Source of the DNA: Nostoc sp. MS1
GTDB taxonomy: Bacteria > Cyanobacteriota > Cyanobacteriia > Cyanobacteriales > Nostocaceae
DNA length: 64,000 nt
NCBI RefSeq assembly: GCF_019976755.1
Contig: NZ_AP023441.1
Span: 3,531,501-3,595,500, forward strand
Direction: 5' to 3'
Below, piece after piece: positions 7,403-17,309 of the stretch; the stretch's first letter is position 1; every line of letters starts with the position of its first letter. Below the pieces are notes generated by a model, which did not search any database, had not been told where the DNA came from, and saw nothing but the letters and a program-made list of their open reading frames with translations. The translations under genes and the position numbers were made by a program.

Positions 7403-10400
7403 GAACTGATAATAATGACAATTCTTTAGAGGAATTAAATTGGGCGATCGCCACTTCTCAAGGAGAATTTTCGCTGATTTTGGCATTGTGTAATGCTAGA
7501 ACTGTGAGAAATCAGTTGGTAGAAAGTCTCAAAGCCTCATCTTCACCAGAAATTAGGGAGATAGTTTTGGCTAAGTCGGTGACGACATTGTACAAAACTC
7601 TCCAAGATGCTGTGGGTAATGAACATCCCCAGGCGTTGATGGTTTCTGGTTTAGAGTCAGTCAATAATTTAGAACAGGTTTTAACCACTGCAAACCAAGT
7701 CAGGGAAGAATTTAGGCGGAACTTTCACTTTCCCTTAGTATTGTGGGTGACGGATGAGGTGCTACAAAAACTCATGCGGTTAGCACCGGATATCCACAGT
7801 TGGAGTACGACAGTTGAATTTGCGATCGCCAGTAATGACCTAACTGATTTTATCGAACAAACTGCCGATGAGGTCTTTGAAAAAGTGTTAGCGGCTGGTG
7901 CGGGGAGATTTCTTGATGCGACAGCGCTGAATTTACAAGTTGGTTCTCCTCGGCGGATGGAGTTAGAGTCAGCCAGAAATGAATTACAAAATCGGCGGTT
8001 AAATCTGAGTCCAGAACTAGAAGCGAGTTTAGAATTTCTTTTAGGTCGAGTTACTTCTAGTCCAATGGAGCGATCGCGACAACATTATGAACGTAGTTTA
8101 CAACTTTTGGGACAAGTTTCCCCAACTCCCCAAATCTTAGAGCGACGAGCTTGTTTACTCTACTGTCTGGGTTTATGGTGGTTAACATACGCCGCACTCA
8201 ATCACCGAGAACAACAACCAGCACAAATCCAAGCCAAAGAATATTTTCAGCAGTGTGTCACAGGCTTTGAGTCTGCTAACCGCCAAGATTTAGTGGCCAA
8301 GTTTATCAATGCTTTAGGAGTAGTATTGCAAGCACTCCAAGAGTGGACAGAGTTAGAAACTGTGGCGACTAAAGCATTAGCTTTGCATCAAGCATATCCT
8401 CATACATTCAAGGTAGCTAGAGCTTACGGGTTTTTGGCTGAAGTGGCGATATCAAAATTACAGTGGAATGAAGCCAAAGAAAAAGCGGAACAAGCCATTA
8501 AGCTGTTAGATAGCGCACAAGTAGATACAACTGTTCCCGTATCTGCGGAGATGGAAGCAGATTTAGACTGGGAAAATTCCTATCATCGGGGTTGGTACTT
8601 GTTTGCATTAGGGCGATCGCAATCCACACTCAATCAACCACAAGCAGCATTGCAAACCTTAGAAACTGCTAGTACCCAAACTAAACACCAGTATGATCCT
8701 GAGTTATATATTAGCATCTTAGGTAAGTTACGTGACCTCTACTTCCAGCAAGGCGAATATCTCAAAGCATTTAATATTAGACAAGAGCAGCGATCGCTAG
8801 AACAACAATATGGTTTTCGTGCGTTCATTGGTGCAGGTAGATTGCAACCACAACAGATAGTAAATAACCCTGCTTTATTATTAGTTGAAAAACAAGATAT
8901 CGTTGCTCAAGAAATCGCCGCCTCTGGCAGACAACAAGATATTATTCGCCTAATTGAGCGCATGGGTCAACCAGACCGCAAACTCACAATTATTCATGGA
9001 CAATCAGGCGTAGGCAAAAGTTCAATTTTACAAGCTGGATTAGTCCCCGCCTTAAAACAAAGGTCTATCGGTGTGCGTGATGTTTTACCAGTATTACTAC
9101 AAGTATATCCCGATTGGGTACAAGATTTAGGTAAAGCTTTAAAAAACAGTATTTTACAAGTCAAACATTTTCTCCCAGCCGAAGCGGATATCAATCCTAC
9201 TTTAGATTCTACAAACGCCATCATCACTCAACTAACAAAACATGATGATTACAACCTACTAACAGTCCTCATCTTTGATCAATTTGAAGAATTTTTCTTT
9301 ATCTACAAAGACCCAACCAGCAGACGACCTTTTTACGAATTTTTGCGCGAATGCCTTGATACACCATTTGTCAAAGTTATTTTATCCTTACGAGAAGATT
9401 ATTTACACTACCTTTTAGAGTGTAATAATCGCCTAGCCGATTTTGAAGTAATCAATAACAACATTTTAGATAAAGACATTCTTTACTACTTAGGTAATTT
9501 CTCACCCAAAGACACTAAATCTATCATCCAAATTCTCACAACTAAAACTCAAGTTTTTTTAGAAGCAACCTTAGTAGATGAATTAGTTAGAGATTTAGCA
9601 CGAGATTTAGGAGAAGTCAGACCAATTGAGCTACAAGTAGTAGGAGCGCAATTACAAACTGATAAGATAATAAAACTAGAACAGTATCAAGAAAATGGGC
9701 CAAAAGAAAAATTTGTAGGGCGCTTTTTAGCAGAAATTGTTAAAGATTGTGGTGCTGAGAATGAACAAATAGCCAAGCTAGTCTTATATTTACTTACGGA
9801 TGAAAACAATACAAGACCCTTAAAAACCCGCGCTGATTTAGAACTAGAGTTAGATGTCACAGATGAAAAACTAGATTTAGTTTTAGAAATACTAGTTAAA
9901 TCAGGTTTAGTATTGCGAGTTCCCGCCTCACCTGCTGACCGCTATCAGCTAGTACATGATTATTTAGTACCATTTGTTCGGCAACAACAATCAGCTAGAT
10001 TAATTGCTGAACTAGAAAAAGAAAGAGAACAAAGAAAGTTAACAGAAGCAAAATTAAATGCTGTTCTCCAAGAGCAACTTCTAGAAGCACGGCGTGGTTT
10101 GCTCTGGAAAGTTTCATCAGCAACCATTATAGGAGCATTGGCAATATTTTTACCTTTTATATTAATTAATCAAAACAATGCTCAACTTCAAGCTATGAGT
10201 GCTAAAGCCAAAAGATCATTAACATCCAATCGAGATTTAGAAGCATTAGTAGAAAGTTTAAGAGCAGGAAAACGACTACAACAATGGTGGTCAGTTGGGG
10301 TATCACCGGAAACAGAGATGCAGGTAAAAACTGCTTTACAAGACACAGCCTATACGATTAGAGAAATTAATAGTCTAGAAGGTCATGTTGATAGTGTGAC

Positions 10401-13359
10401 TAGTGTAAGTTTTAGTTACGATGGTCAAAAGGTAGTTTCTGGTAGCGCTGATGGTACAGTCATAATATGGAGCGTAAATGGCGAACAGTTGGATAAGTTT
10501 AAACCTTATGATAAGAAAATTACCAATCTCAGATTTACACCTGATAATAAAAAAGTAATAGTTAGTAGTGAAGACAAAATATTAAAGCTTTTGAATTTAA
10601 AAAGTAAAAAAACAACTAGTTTTCAAAGTAGTGAAGGTGAGATCACAACTTTTACTATTAGTTCTAATGGCGAACAAGTTATTTCTGGTGATACCAACGG
10701 TAAAATTACATTTTGGGATCTTAATGGAATAAAAATTAAGAGATTACCACAGGGTCATAATAAAAGTATTAAAAGTTTAAGCATTAGTCGAGATGGTCAG
10801 CTAATTGTTTCTAGCAGTACGGATAACACAGTTAATCTATGGAACATTAATGGTGAAAAAATCAAAACCTGGACAGAAGATATTATCAAAGCTGAGTTCA
10901 GCTTTGATAATAAAATAATTATTTTATTGGGGAGTAGTTATTTAAAACTAGTGCGTCTTGATGGCTCTCTGATTAGGTCGCTTAGTTCTACTAACGGATA
11001 TTTTCAATTATATCCTGATAATCTAACTTTGACATCTGTGTCTTTTAACTCATCGGACATATATATAGAGACTTCAGAACTAAACACAAATAATAAATAT
11101 GGGTTTTCCCTATTAGGACATAAAAATACAGTCAACAGTGTTAGCGTCAGCCCTGATGGGAAAATGTTAGTCTCTGGAAGTGATGACAAAACTGTAAAAT
11201 TATGGAATTTGGAAAATAAACCTTTTGAAATAACCGATGAAGCCCGTTTAGATGAGGTTGTTTTTGGCCCAAATAATAAACTTATTGCTCTAAATAATAA
11301 TAAGAATAAAGTCCAGATATGGCAACCAGACAAAAATATTAAAACACTGATACCAGGAAATAATTCAAAGATTAATTTTAGTAGCGATAGTCAGAAGTTA
11401 GTTTCTGCAAGCCAGGAGAGCGTTGTGCAAATTTGGCAGCAGGATGGAAAATTTATTAAGACAATCGAAGGTGAGGTTGTAGATGGAAGTTTTAGTCGTG
11501 ATGGTAGGACTATTGCTTTAATAAAAGGTGATAATACAGTAGCACTGTATTCTAGTAATGGTCAGCTAATTAAGTTGTTAAAAAGACACAAGTATAAAAT
11601 TAATGAAATTTACTTTAGTGCTGATGGAGAAACGTTAATAACAGTTAGTCAAGAGTCTACTAATATCTGGAAAAGAGATGGAACATTGATCGGTACAATC
11701 AATGCTCCAATTCGCAATATTGGCTTGAGGAAAAATGGAGAAAATTTAGTTACTTTAGATAATAATAATATTATAAAATTTTTAAAACCGAACGGTAAAT
11801 TAATCAAATCTTTAAGCTCGGATGATTTAATGGAGCTTAGTGTTAGCCCAGATGGTGAAATAGTAATAATTCAAAATAGAGTTAAGGATAATGATAAGAA
11901 GCAGATAGAAATTTGGCGGATGGATGGCAAGTTGATCACTAAACTCTCTGCACCAAATAAAGAACAAAGCATATCCGACGCTCAATTTATACTAAATCAG
12001 AAAGTTATTGTCACTATTAGTAATGATAGAAAAATTTTATTATGGAGTTATAATGGTAATCTTCTTTCAAGTTTTGATTTTAAAAATTTCGTGAGTAATA
12101 TATATATGTATGTTTTCAGTGCTAATTATAAAAACTTAGCAGTTTGGGAACGTGCCAATCAAATCAAAATCTTCAAAAATGATGGAACTGTTATCAAAGC
12201 TATTAATTTAAAAACAAAGGAAATAAACTATGGCACAAATATAAATACTGATATAAACTTTAGTCCAGATGGGAAAGCATTAGCCGTTCGTACGAATACA
12301 GACACTATCGAAATTTGGGGAATTGACGGTACTTTTATAACAACCATAACAGGTTTTTCTAATGATAGAATAGAACGGTTTGTGAGAGAGAATGAAAATT
12401 ATAATGACTATTATATACCATTTCTCTTTAGTTTAGACAGACAAAATATTGCTATTCGTACAGGAGACAATACTGTAAAATTATGGAGGCTTAAAAAGTA
12501 TGGCCCTGCCAAAGATGTAACTTTAAAAAATATTGATTATGGAATTAATGTTATTTCAAATATGTTTTATATTCCTAATACCGATAAATTAGCAATTTCT
12601 GGCATTAAGGACAATGTAAAAATGTGGCAACTTCCCAAAACTTCCAACCAAGCAGTGCAAGAGTTGCAGATTTTAAGAGGACATAAAAATATAATTGCAG
12701 ATGTAGCCATCAATCCTAAAGCTAACATAGTTGCTTCAGCTAGTTATGATGATAAAACAGTTAAACTCTGGGGCAGAAATGGTACTGTCATTTATAATTT
12801 TTTTGGGCATAAAAAGAAAGTAAATAGTGTCAGCTTTAACCCAAATGGTGATTTAATTGCTTCTGCCAGTGATGATAAAACAGTGAAAGTATGGAAACTA
12901 GACGGTACTGTAATGAAATCCTTTGAAGAACATGGTAATGGAGTAACGAGTGTTATATTTAGCCCAAACGGTAAGTTAATTGCTTCTGCTAGTAAAGACA
13001 ATACTGTAAAAATTTGGAGTTTAAATAATCAAGAAGTTGTTACTTTAAATAATGAGGAACCGGTTACTAATATCAGTTTCAGTCCTGATAGCAAAATTAT
13101 TGCTTCTGCTGATTCTAAAACAGTTAAACTCTGGAGCTTAGATGGTACTTTGTTAACTATCTATGAACGTTTTGGTGCAGGAGACGTGAGTTTTAGCCCA
13201 GTAGACCAGACTATCGCTGCTGCTGGTCAGAAAATTTCGCTTTGGGATTTTGATTTGCAAACACTCCTCAAACGTGGTTGCAATGCGGCGCGTGATTATC
13301 TTCAGAATAACCCTAAAGTGGACGATCGCGATCGCCATTTATGCGACGATGTTAAATAA
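7399..13359 (+). CDS. giant TPR-like / nSTAND NTPase / WD40 repeat protein
   Basis: 1986 residues. (i) About 1-180: a domain resembling a P-loop fold without Walker A (LVLWVTDEVLQKLMRLAPDI). (ii) About 190-480: TPR-like helical repeats. (iii) About 500-870: a STAND NTPase with Walker A GQSGVGKSS (534-542), Walker B VLIFDQFEEF (about 622-631) and a KVILSLREDYL motif. (iv) A single membrane-type helix at about 903-925. (v) About 993-1955: 21-23 WD40-type blades, many degenerate, ending with a Cys-containing tail (RGCNAARDYL, then RHLC). STAND proteins couple ligand binding to nucleotide-driven oligomerisation; bacterial ones include defence sensors. Translationally coupled to the upstream ATPase. 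HIP1 sites stop after residue 465 or so, and the WD40 part is visibly AT-richer. The 3' end overlaps the convergent cyclase gene by 8 bp. Defence, stress or signalling roles are inference. Confidence 0.93.
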   Translation: MRTDNNDNSLEELNWAIATSQGEFSLILALCNARTVRNQLVESLKASSSPEIREIVLAKSVTTLYKTLQDAVGNEHPQALMVSGLESVNNLEQVLTTANQVREEFRRNFHFPLVLWVTDEVLQKLMRLAPDIHSWSTTVEFAIASNDLTDFIEQTADEVFEKVLAAGAGRFLDATALNLQVGSPRRMELESARNELQNRRLNLSPELEASLEFLLGRVTSSPMERSRQHYERSLQLLGQVSPTPQILERRACLLYCLGLWWLTYAALNHREQQPAQIQAKEYFQQCVTGFESANRQDLVAKFINALGVVLQALQEWTELETVATKALALHQAYPHTFKVARAYGFLAEVAISKLQWNEAKEKAEQAIKLLDSAQVDTTVPVSAEMEADLDWENSYHRGWYLFALGRSQSTLNQPQAALQTLETASTQTKHQYDPELYISILGKLRDLYFQQGEYLKAFNIRQEQRSLEQQYGFRAFIGAGRLQPQQIVNNPALLLVEKQDIVAQEIAASGRQQDIIRLIERMGQPDRKLTIIHGQSGVGKSSILQAGLVPALKQRSIGVRDVLPVLLQVYPDWVQDLGKALKNSILQVKHFLPAEADINPTLDSTNAIITQLTKHDDYNLLTVLIFDQFEEFFFIYKDPTSRRPFYEFLRECLDTPFVKVILSLREDYLHYLLECNNRLADFEVINNNILDKDILYYLGNFSPKDTKSIIQILTTKTQVFLEATLVDELVRDLARDLGEVRPIELQVVGAQLQTDKIIKLEQYQENGPKEKFVGRFLAEIVKDCGAENEQIAKLVLYLLTDENNTRPLKTRADLELELDVTDEKLDLVLEILVKSGLVLRVPASPADRYQLVHDYLVPFVRQQQSARLIAELEKEREQRKLTEAKLNAVLQEQLLEARRGLLWKVSSATIIGALAIFLPFILINQNNAQLQAMSAKAKRSLTSNRDLEALVESLRAGKRLQQWWSVGVSPETEMQVKTALQDTAYTIREINSLEGHVDSVTSVSFSYDGQKVVSGSADGTVIIWSVNGEQLDKFKPYDKKITNLRFTPDNKKVIVSSEDKILKLLNLKSKKTTSFQSSEGEITTFTISSNGEQVISGDTNGKITFWDLNGIKIKRLPQGHNKSIKSLSISRDGQLIVSSSTDNTVNLWNINGEKIKTWTEDIIKAEFSFDNKIIILLGSSYLKLVRLDGSLIRSLSSTNGYFQLYPDNLTLTSVSFNSSDIYIETSELNTNNKYGFSLLGHKNTVNSVSVSPDGKMLVSGSDDKTVKLWNLENKPFEITDEARLDEVVFGPNNKLIALNNNKNKVQIWQPDKNIKTLIPGNNSKINFSSDSQKLVSASQESVVQIWQQDGKFIKTIEGEVVDGSFSRDGRTIALIKGDNTVALYSSNGQLIKLLKRHKYKINEIYFSADGETLITVSQESTNIWKRDGTLIGTINAPIRNIGLRKNGENLVTLDNNNIIKFLKPNGKLIKSLSSDDLMELSVSPDGEIVIIQNRVKDNDKKQIEIWRMDGKLITKLSAPNKEQSISDAQFILNQKVIVTISNDRKILLWSYNGNLLSSFDFKNFVSNIYMYVFSANYKNLAVWERANQIKIFKNDGTVIKAINLKTKEINYGTNINTDINFSPDGKALAVRTNTDTIEIWGIDGTFITTITGFSNDRIERFVRENENYNDYYIPFLFSLDRQNIAIRTGDNTVKLWRLKKYGPAKDVTLKNIDYGINVISNMFYIPNTDKLAISGIKDNVKMWQLPKTSNQAVQELQILRGHKNIIADVAINPKANIVASASYDDKTVKLWGRNGTVIYNFFGHKKKVNSVSFNPNGDLIASASDDKTVKVWKLDGTVMKSFEEHGNGVTSVIFSPNGKLIASASKDNTVKIWSLNNQEVVTLNNEEPVTNISFSPDSKIIASADSKTVKLWSLDGTLLTIYERFGAGDVSFSPVDQTIAAAGQKISLWDFDLQTLLKRGCNAARDYLQNNPKVDDRDRHLCDDVK

Positions 13360-15559
13360 GTTGACGCAAAGAATCAGCCGCCTGCGGTGGCACATTGGTA
13401 AACCGTAACAAAAACTGGTTTTCTTCACATTGCTTAATTACTTTGGCATAGATATCTACAGTAGCTAGTTGCGCTTCATGTAATAGCTTCAGTTTGATAT
13501 TAGCTAAGTTTTGTAAAAGATGAGATGAGTTTAATAACGCTTTCTTTTCACTCAAACTTATTAATTCACCAGAGAATAATGTACCCACTGCCTGTTTACC
13601 TTGCAAAACTTGATATTCCACAGGTACAGGAGATTTTAATTGCACCATCACATCATTATCTTCTGGCAGAGATAAGTTATATTCACCGCCAATCCCACTG
13701 ACTTCATATATAGTAATTAATTCTTTAATTCCCTTGGGTTCGATTTGCATTTGTCCGATAATTTGCAAATCAACTTTGGCATCTTGGCGCGTATGTTCGG
13801 AAATTAAAACTTGTCCTCCTACTGTATAGGTTTCAATTCTCGCTGCTAAATTTACATGACTTCCAACCACTGTATATTGGGCGCGTGTTTGTGAACCAAT
13901 ATTTCCTGCCACTACCTCACCAGTATTAATGCCAATTCCCATTTCTAGCTGGGGTAAATTTAACTGGCGATTTTGTTCATTCACTTGTATCATTGCCCTT
14001 TGCATAGCAATTGCACAAGCGATCGCCCTTTGGGAGTCATCAGGACGACAAATAGGCGCACCAAACATGATAAAAATCCCATCGCCCATAAACTCATTAA
14101 TCGTACCTTTGTACTGATTAATCACATCAGTCATCACACCTAAATACAGATTGATCATCTGCACCACTTGTTCAGGCGATAACTGTTCTGACATGGCAGA
14201 AAACCCGCGCAAGTCGGAAAATAACACCGTTACCTTGCGCCGTTCACCGCCCAACTTTAAACCAGATGGTGTTTCTAAAATATTGGACAGTACCTCATCA
14301 GTTAAATAACGCCCAATATTTTTCCGCATTTCGCCAACACTTTGGGCAATGTAGAGAGAAACTGCGATCGCAGATCCACCAAATGCTAGTAGAGAAGGAA
14401 CGACAGGAAGCCACCAACCAGCGACAAACGCCCAAAAGCTACCACCAACTATCCCCGCGCCAATTAGGGGAACACCCACAAATAATACAATTCTTTGATG
14501 TTTGTTGTTACGTTGTTGCCAACGCAAACTAGCACCAATTATCGACCAACCCAAAATTAACAACCATTCCCAACTTTCGGGTAAAGTCTTAATTAGTGGA
14601 CGACCATCTAAAGCCGCACTCAAAATTTGACTAACTAAGTTAGCGTGAATTGTCACACCCGCCATTCGTTCCGGCGCGGACAATAATCGGCTACTGTAAG
14701 GTGTGTAGAATATATCCTTTAAACTCTCAGCCGTCGCCCCAATTAATACCACCTTCCCCCGCATCAAGTCTGGAGGCAGGCGATTTTCTTGCACTTGTGT
14801 TAAAGATACCTTGGTAAATTGCTGTATCTGTCCTCGGTAATTTAATAGGACTTGATAACTTCTCGCATCAGCGCGGACGTAACCCCCATCATCAGCCTCA
14901 AAGATGGGGAATACACCTTGATTTAACTGTAAATAATTGGGGTTACTAGCGGCTGGTTTTTCTGTAATACCTTCCGGCTTCAAATACAGCAATGCCAACT
15001 TCAAAGCAAAGCTTTCAAGAACATCATCCGTGTTCACGTTGACATACAACAATCCCCGGCGAATCTTCCCATCCCCATCTAAAGGTAAATCGTTAGAACC
15101 GATTTGATTCTTTTGCTTCAATATTGGGGAAGGATTCACAGCAGAACTATCAGCCGTATCAGAAAGTTTCTGCACCCCAATCAAATTAGGCGTAGATGCC
15201 AACAGCTTAACTAAAGCCTCATGCCCAGGATTTACAGGTAAATCACGATAAACATCTAAACCGATCGCCCGTGGTTGTTGTTGTTTAATAGTATTTAATA
15301 CACTAGCCAAAGCCTCATCAGACATTGGCCACTGTGACTGCTTACGGACATCAGCCTCGTTAATCTCAACTATCACAATCCGACTATCTGGCGGTTCTGG
15401 TGGACGCAGCAAAAAAAGCTGGTCTAACGCTGCCAACTCTAGTAACTGTAACAGTCCTGTCAACCGTAGACCAATTAGCAAAACTGTAATATTGGGAACT
15501 GCGAAGACAACACCCCGCCATTGCCAAAATAGTGGTTTTAGTTTTACTAGTACATTCAA
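13352..15559 (-). CDS. CHASE2-domain membrane nucleotide cyclase (class III)
   Basis: 735 residues: an N-terminal membrane helix, an extracytoplasmic CHASE2 sensor (about 40-330), three helices (about 330-410) and a class III cyclase domain (about 440-620; FSDLRGFS and FMGDGIFIMFG supply the metal-binding aspartates, VNLAARIE the transition-state residues). About 110 further residues follow, possibly PilZ-like. The substrate-selecting positions are E489, where adenylate cyclases have Lys, and T563, where they have Asp; Glu is the guanylate-cyclase residue, so the product is uncertain. It resembles Anabaena CyaA in architecture. It is followed in the minus direction by the STAND gene's convergent end and preceded by the DUF928 gene, a pairing often seen with CHASE2 sensors. 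Confidence 0.92.
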   Translation of the reverse strand: MNVLVKLKPLFWQWRGVVFAVPNITVLLIGLRLTGLLQLLELAALDQLFLLRPPEPPDSRIVIVEINEADVRKQSQWPMSDEALASVLNTIKQQQPRAIGLDVYRDLPVNPGHEALVKLLASTPNLIGVQKLSDTADSSAVNPSPILKQKNQIGSNDLPLDGDGKIRRGLLYVNVNTDDVLESFALKLALLYLKPEGITEKPAASNPNYLQLNQGVFPIFEADDGGYVRADARSYQVLLNYRGQIQQFTKVSLTQVQENRLPPDLMRGKVVLIGATAESLKDIFYTPYSSRLLSAPERMAGVTIHANLVSQILSAALDGRPLIKTLPESWEWLLILGWSIIGASLRWQQRNNKHQRIVLFVGVPLIGAGIVGGSFWAFVAGWWLPVVPSLLAFGGSAIAVSLYIAQSVGEMRKNIGRYLTDEVLSNILETPSGLKLGGERRKVTVLFSDLRGFSAMSEQLSPEQVVQMINLYLGVMTDVINQYKGTINEFMGDGIFIMFGAPICRPDDSQRAIACAIAMQRAMIQVNEQNRQLNLPQLEMGIGINTGEVVAGNIGSQTRAQYTVVGSHVNLAARIETYTVGGQVLISEHTRQDAKVDLQIIGQMQIEPKGIKELITIYEVSGIGGEYNLSLPEDNDVMVQLKSPVPVEYQVLQGKQAVGTLFSGELISLSEKKALLNSSHLLQNLANIKLKLLHEAQLATVDIYAKVIKQCEENQFLLRFTNVPPQAADSLRQLI

Positions 15560-15588
15560 GGGTTTAATTCCTCGATATGAAGATGTCT

Positions 15589-16344
15589 TTAATTTTGAAT
15601 TTTGAATTTTGAATTTTGAATTGTTAAAAGTGGTTCAGAGGCGATCGCGCTTAACTTCACCGATTGTAAAAATTGCCGCCAGTTCAATATATGAGTTAAG
15701 TTCTTTGGTTCACTACGGCGTAACTGTACCAAACTAGCCAACGCCTCATACCAAATTCCCGCCTCAGCATAAATAGAGGGTAAGTTTCGTGCATTGGCTT
15801 TTGCTAATGCCTGTGATATTGATGAATCAGGTTGAATCCGTTCTACCCAGCCATCAACTGTAGGATTACCGCTAAAATCTTGCTGATTACAAGCCAGAGT
15901 CAGATACCAACGGTAAGTTTTACCTATTTCTAAGGTAGGGGAATTTTCAGGTAAAGTGTAGCCAATGATTCCCGATTTATTGGGTAGTGTGAGCGTGGTT
16001 TCGTAAAGTAGCTTTTTTTCTGGATAAGTTACCAGTGCCAAATTAGCAGTTTTCGCTGAGTTTTGTGGTACAAACCAAAACAATGTCGGGCGTTCAGAAA
16101 ACGTCAACCCTAATTTATTTGTAGGTATCAGGGGAGTTAGAGATTTATTTTCAGTGATACAAGAAGAAGAACCACGGGTAGATCCACCAGCGCTGACAGG
16201 GGGGCCTTGTCGTTTTGGTGGCTTAAATGCTTGGCTGATCTGCCAACTTTCTTGATGTACCATTGCCGCAGAAAGCTGGAGGCTATTTAACGGTAGAAGC
16301 AAGGCGATAATAGATAAAGATAGAGGAAACTGAATATACTTCAT
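15589..16344 (-). CDS. DUF928 family exported protein
   Basis: 251 residues with an N-terminal signal peptide (LSLSIIALLLPLNSLQLSAA). The mature part has the DUF928 pattern: a Gly/Ser-rich stretch, then LTFSERPTLFWFVP, a beta-rich segment and YRWYLTLACN, ending in a helical region (AGIWYEALASLVQLR). The function is unknown; members often sit beside CHASE2 sensor genes, as here, where it precedes the cyclase by 29 bp and is probably co-transcribed. Its last ten or so residues (IQNSKFKIQN) and stop codon are encoded by a TTTTGAA heptamer array rather than by the domain. Confidence 0.9.
   Translation of the reverse strand: MKYIQFPLSLSIIALLLPLNSLQLSAAMVHQESWQISQAFKPPKRQGPPVSAGGSTRGSSSCITENKSLTPLIPTNKLGLTFSERPTLFWFVPQNSAKTANLALVTYPEKKLLYETTLTLPNKSGIIGYTLPENSPTLEIGKTYRWYLTLACNQQDFSGNPTVDGWVERIQPDSSISQALAKANARNLPSIYAEAGIWYEALASLVQLRRSEPKNLTHILNWRQFLQSVKLSAIASEPLLTIQNSKFKIQN
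15593..15620. repeat. STRR: four TTTTGAA heptamers
   Basis: Four consecutive copies of TTTTGAA with partial flanking units. They encode the C-terminal residues of the DUF928 protein and abut its TAA stop (15589-15591). Confidence 0.9.
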
Positions 16345-17309
16345 GATTGTTTGAGAAATGCTTTAGTGTGCGACATTAATAAACTGGGCTGGATGTAAAG
16401 GTAGACAATCACCTAACCACACCAAGTATTCCCAAAATTCAACCCAGACTTTACTCTCAAGTAACGACTTTTAATAAGCGCATCAAGAAAGAGGCTTTGC
16501 CACCCATATAATGTTCCCTAACAGGTAATTATTTTATGGTTGTGAAGATTTAATTAGTGGGGAGTATGCTATTTAATTCCTCTGCTTTTATCTTTATCTT
16601 CCTACTCATTACTTTTATTATCTTTTTTGGCTTGTCTTACCTCGCTTCGTCAAAGCATCTATAATCTGGCTGACAGTCGCTTTGCTATTTTTTTAAGTCC
16701 ACTAGGATTTTGTTAATTTCCCTGTAATGGTAGTATCACATTATCTTTAACCATCTAATAGGCGAATTGATTGCTAAAGCAGAACTACATTAAAAGTTCA
16801 TCTTATAAAAAGGAAACTGGTACGTCTTACAAAGAAGATACAGTTGCCCAAGATGTAGGAGTTTATCTAACACCCAACAATATTAAATCACATCTGATAA
16901 AAGCACGTTTTGACAGGGATAATTGGGCAAAAGTAAATCCTAATGATGCTGAGTTGGTAAAAGCAATTAAACCAAAAAGCTCAGTGAACTATCCATAAAT
17001 GCAAGTATAGGCCTTACCAACTAAAAATTAATTAGTCCTATATCTTTAGATATATGCCATTAGTTATAGGTAATAAAACTATTTTTTGTAAATATCAAAA
17101 AAATTTTCTGACAACTACCTGACTAACTAAATAGCAGTTATGATTTGCTAAGTAGTATTTTTCCAATTATTAGGCATACTATTTTTTCATCTGTAATACT
17201 CAGAGAATTAATTAATTCTTAGAATTAAGTCGCACAAGATTTTCATTTCACATTACTCTCAACTATTCACAAGAGTAAAAAGACCGCGTAATTATTGAAG
17301 GGCTAGACT
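16345..17309. other. AT-rich region between DUF928 gene and giant kinase
   Basis: 965 bp with one weak open frame (16771-16998, separate entry). The rest is AT-rich with no recognisable RNA gene or repeat. The last 300 bp should contain the promoter and leader of the giant kinase. A terminator for the leftward genes would not be expected here, and none is seen. Confidence 0.5.
16771..16998 (+). CDS. possible small hypothetical protein (75 residues)
   Basis: A TTG-initiated frame directly behind an in-frame stop, without a clear ribosome site. The product is polar and Lys/Asn-rich (LIKARFDRDNWAKVNPNDAE), with no signal or membrane segment and no family I recognise. The composition looks protein-like, so it may be a genuine small gene or a gene remnant. 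Weakly supported. Confidence 0.3.
   Translation: MLKQNYIKSSSYKKETGTSYKEDTVAQDVGVYLTPNNIKSHLIKARFDRDNWAKVNPNDAELVKAIKPKSSVNYP

Noticed and set aside
14266..14532. plus-strand open frame inside the cyclase gene
   Set aside because: Antisense shadow of the cyclase membrane region.
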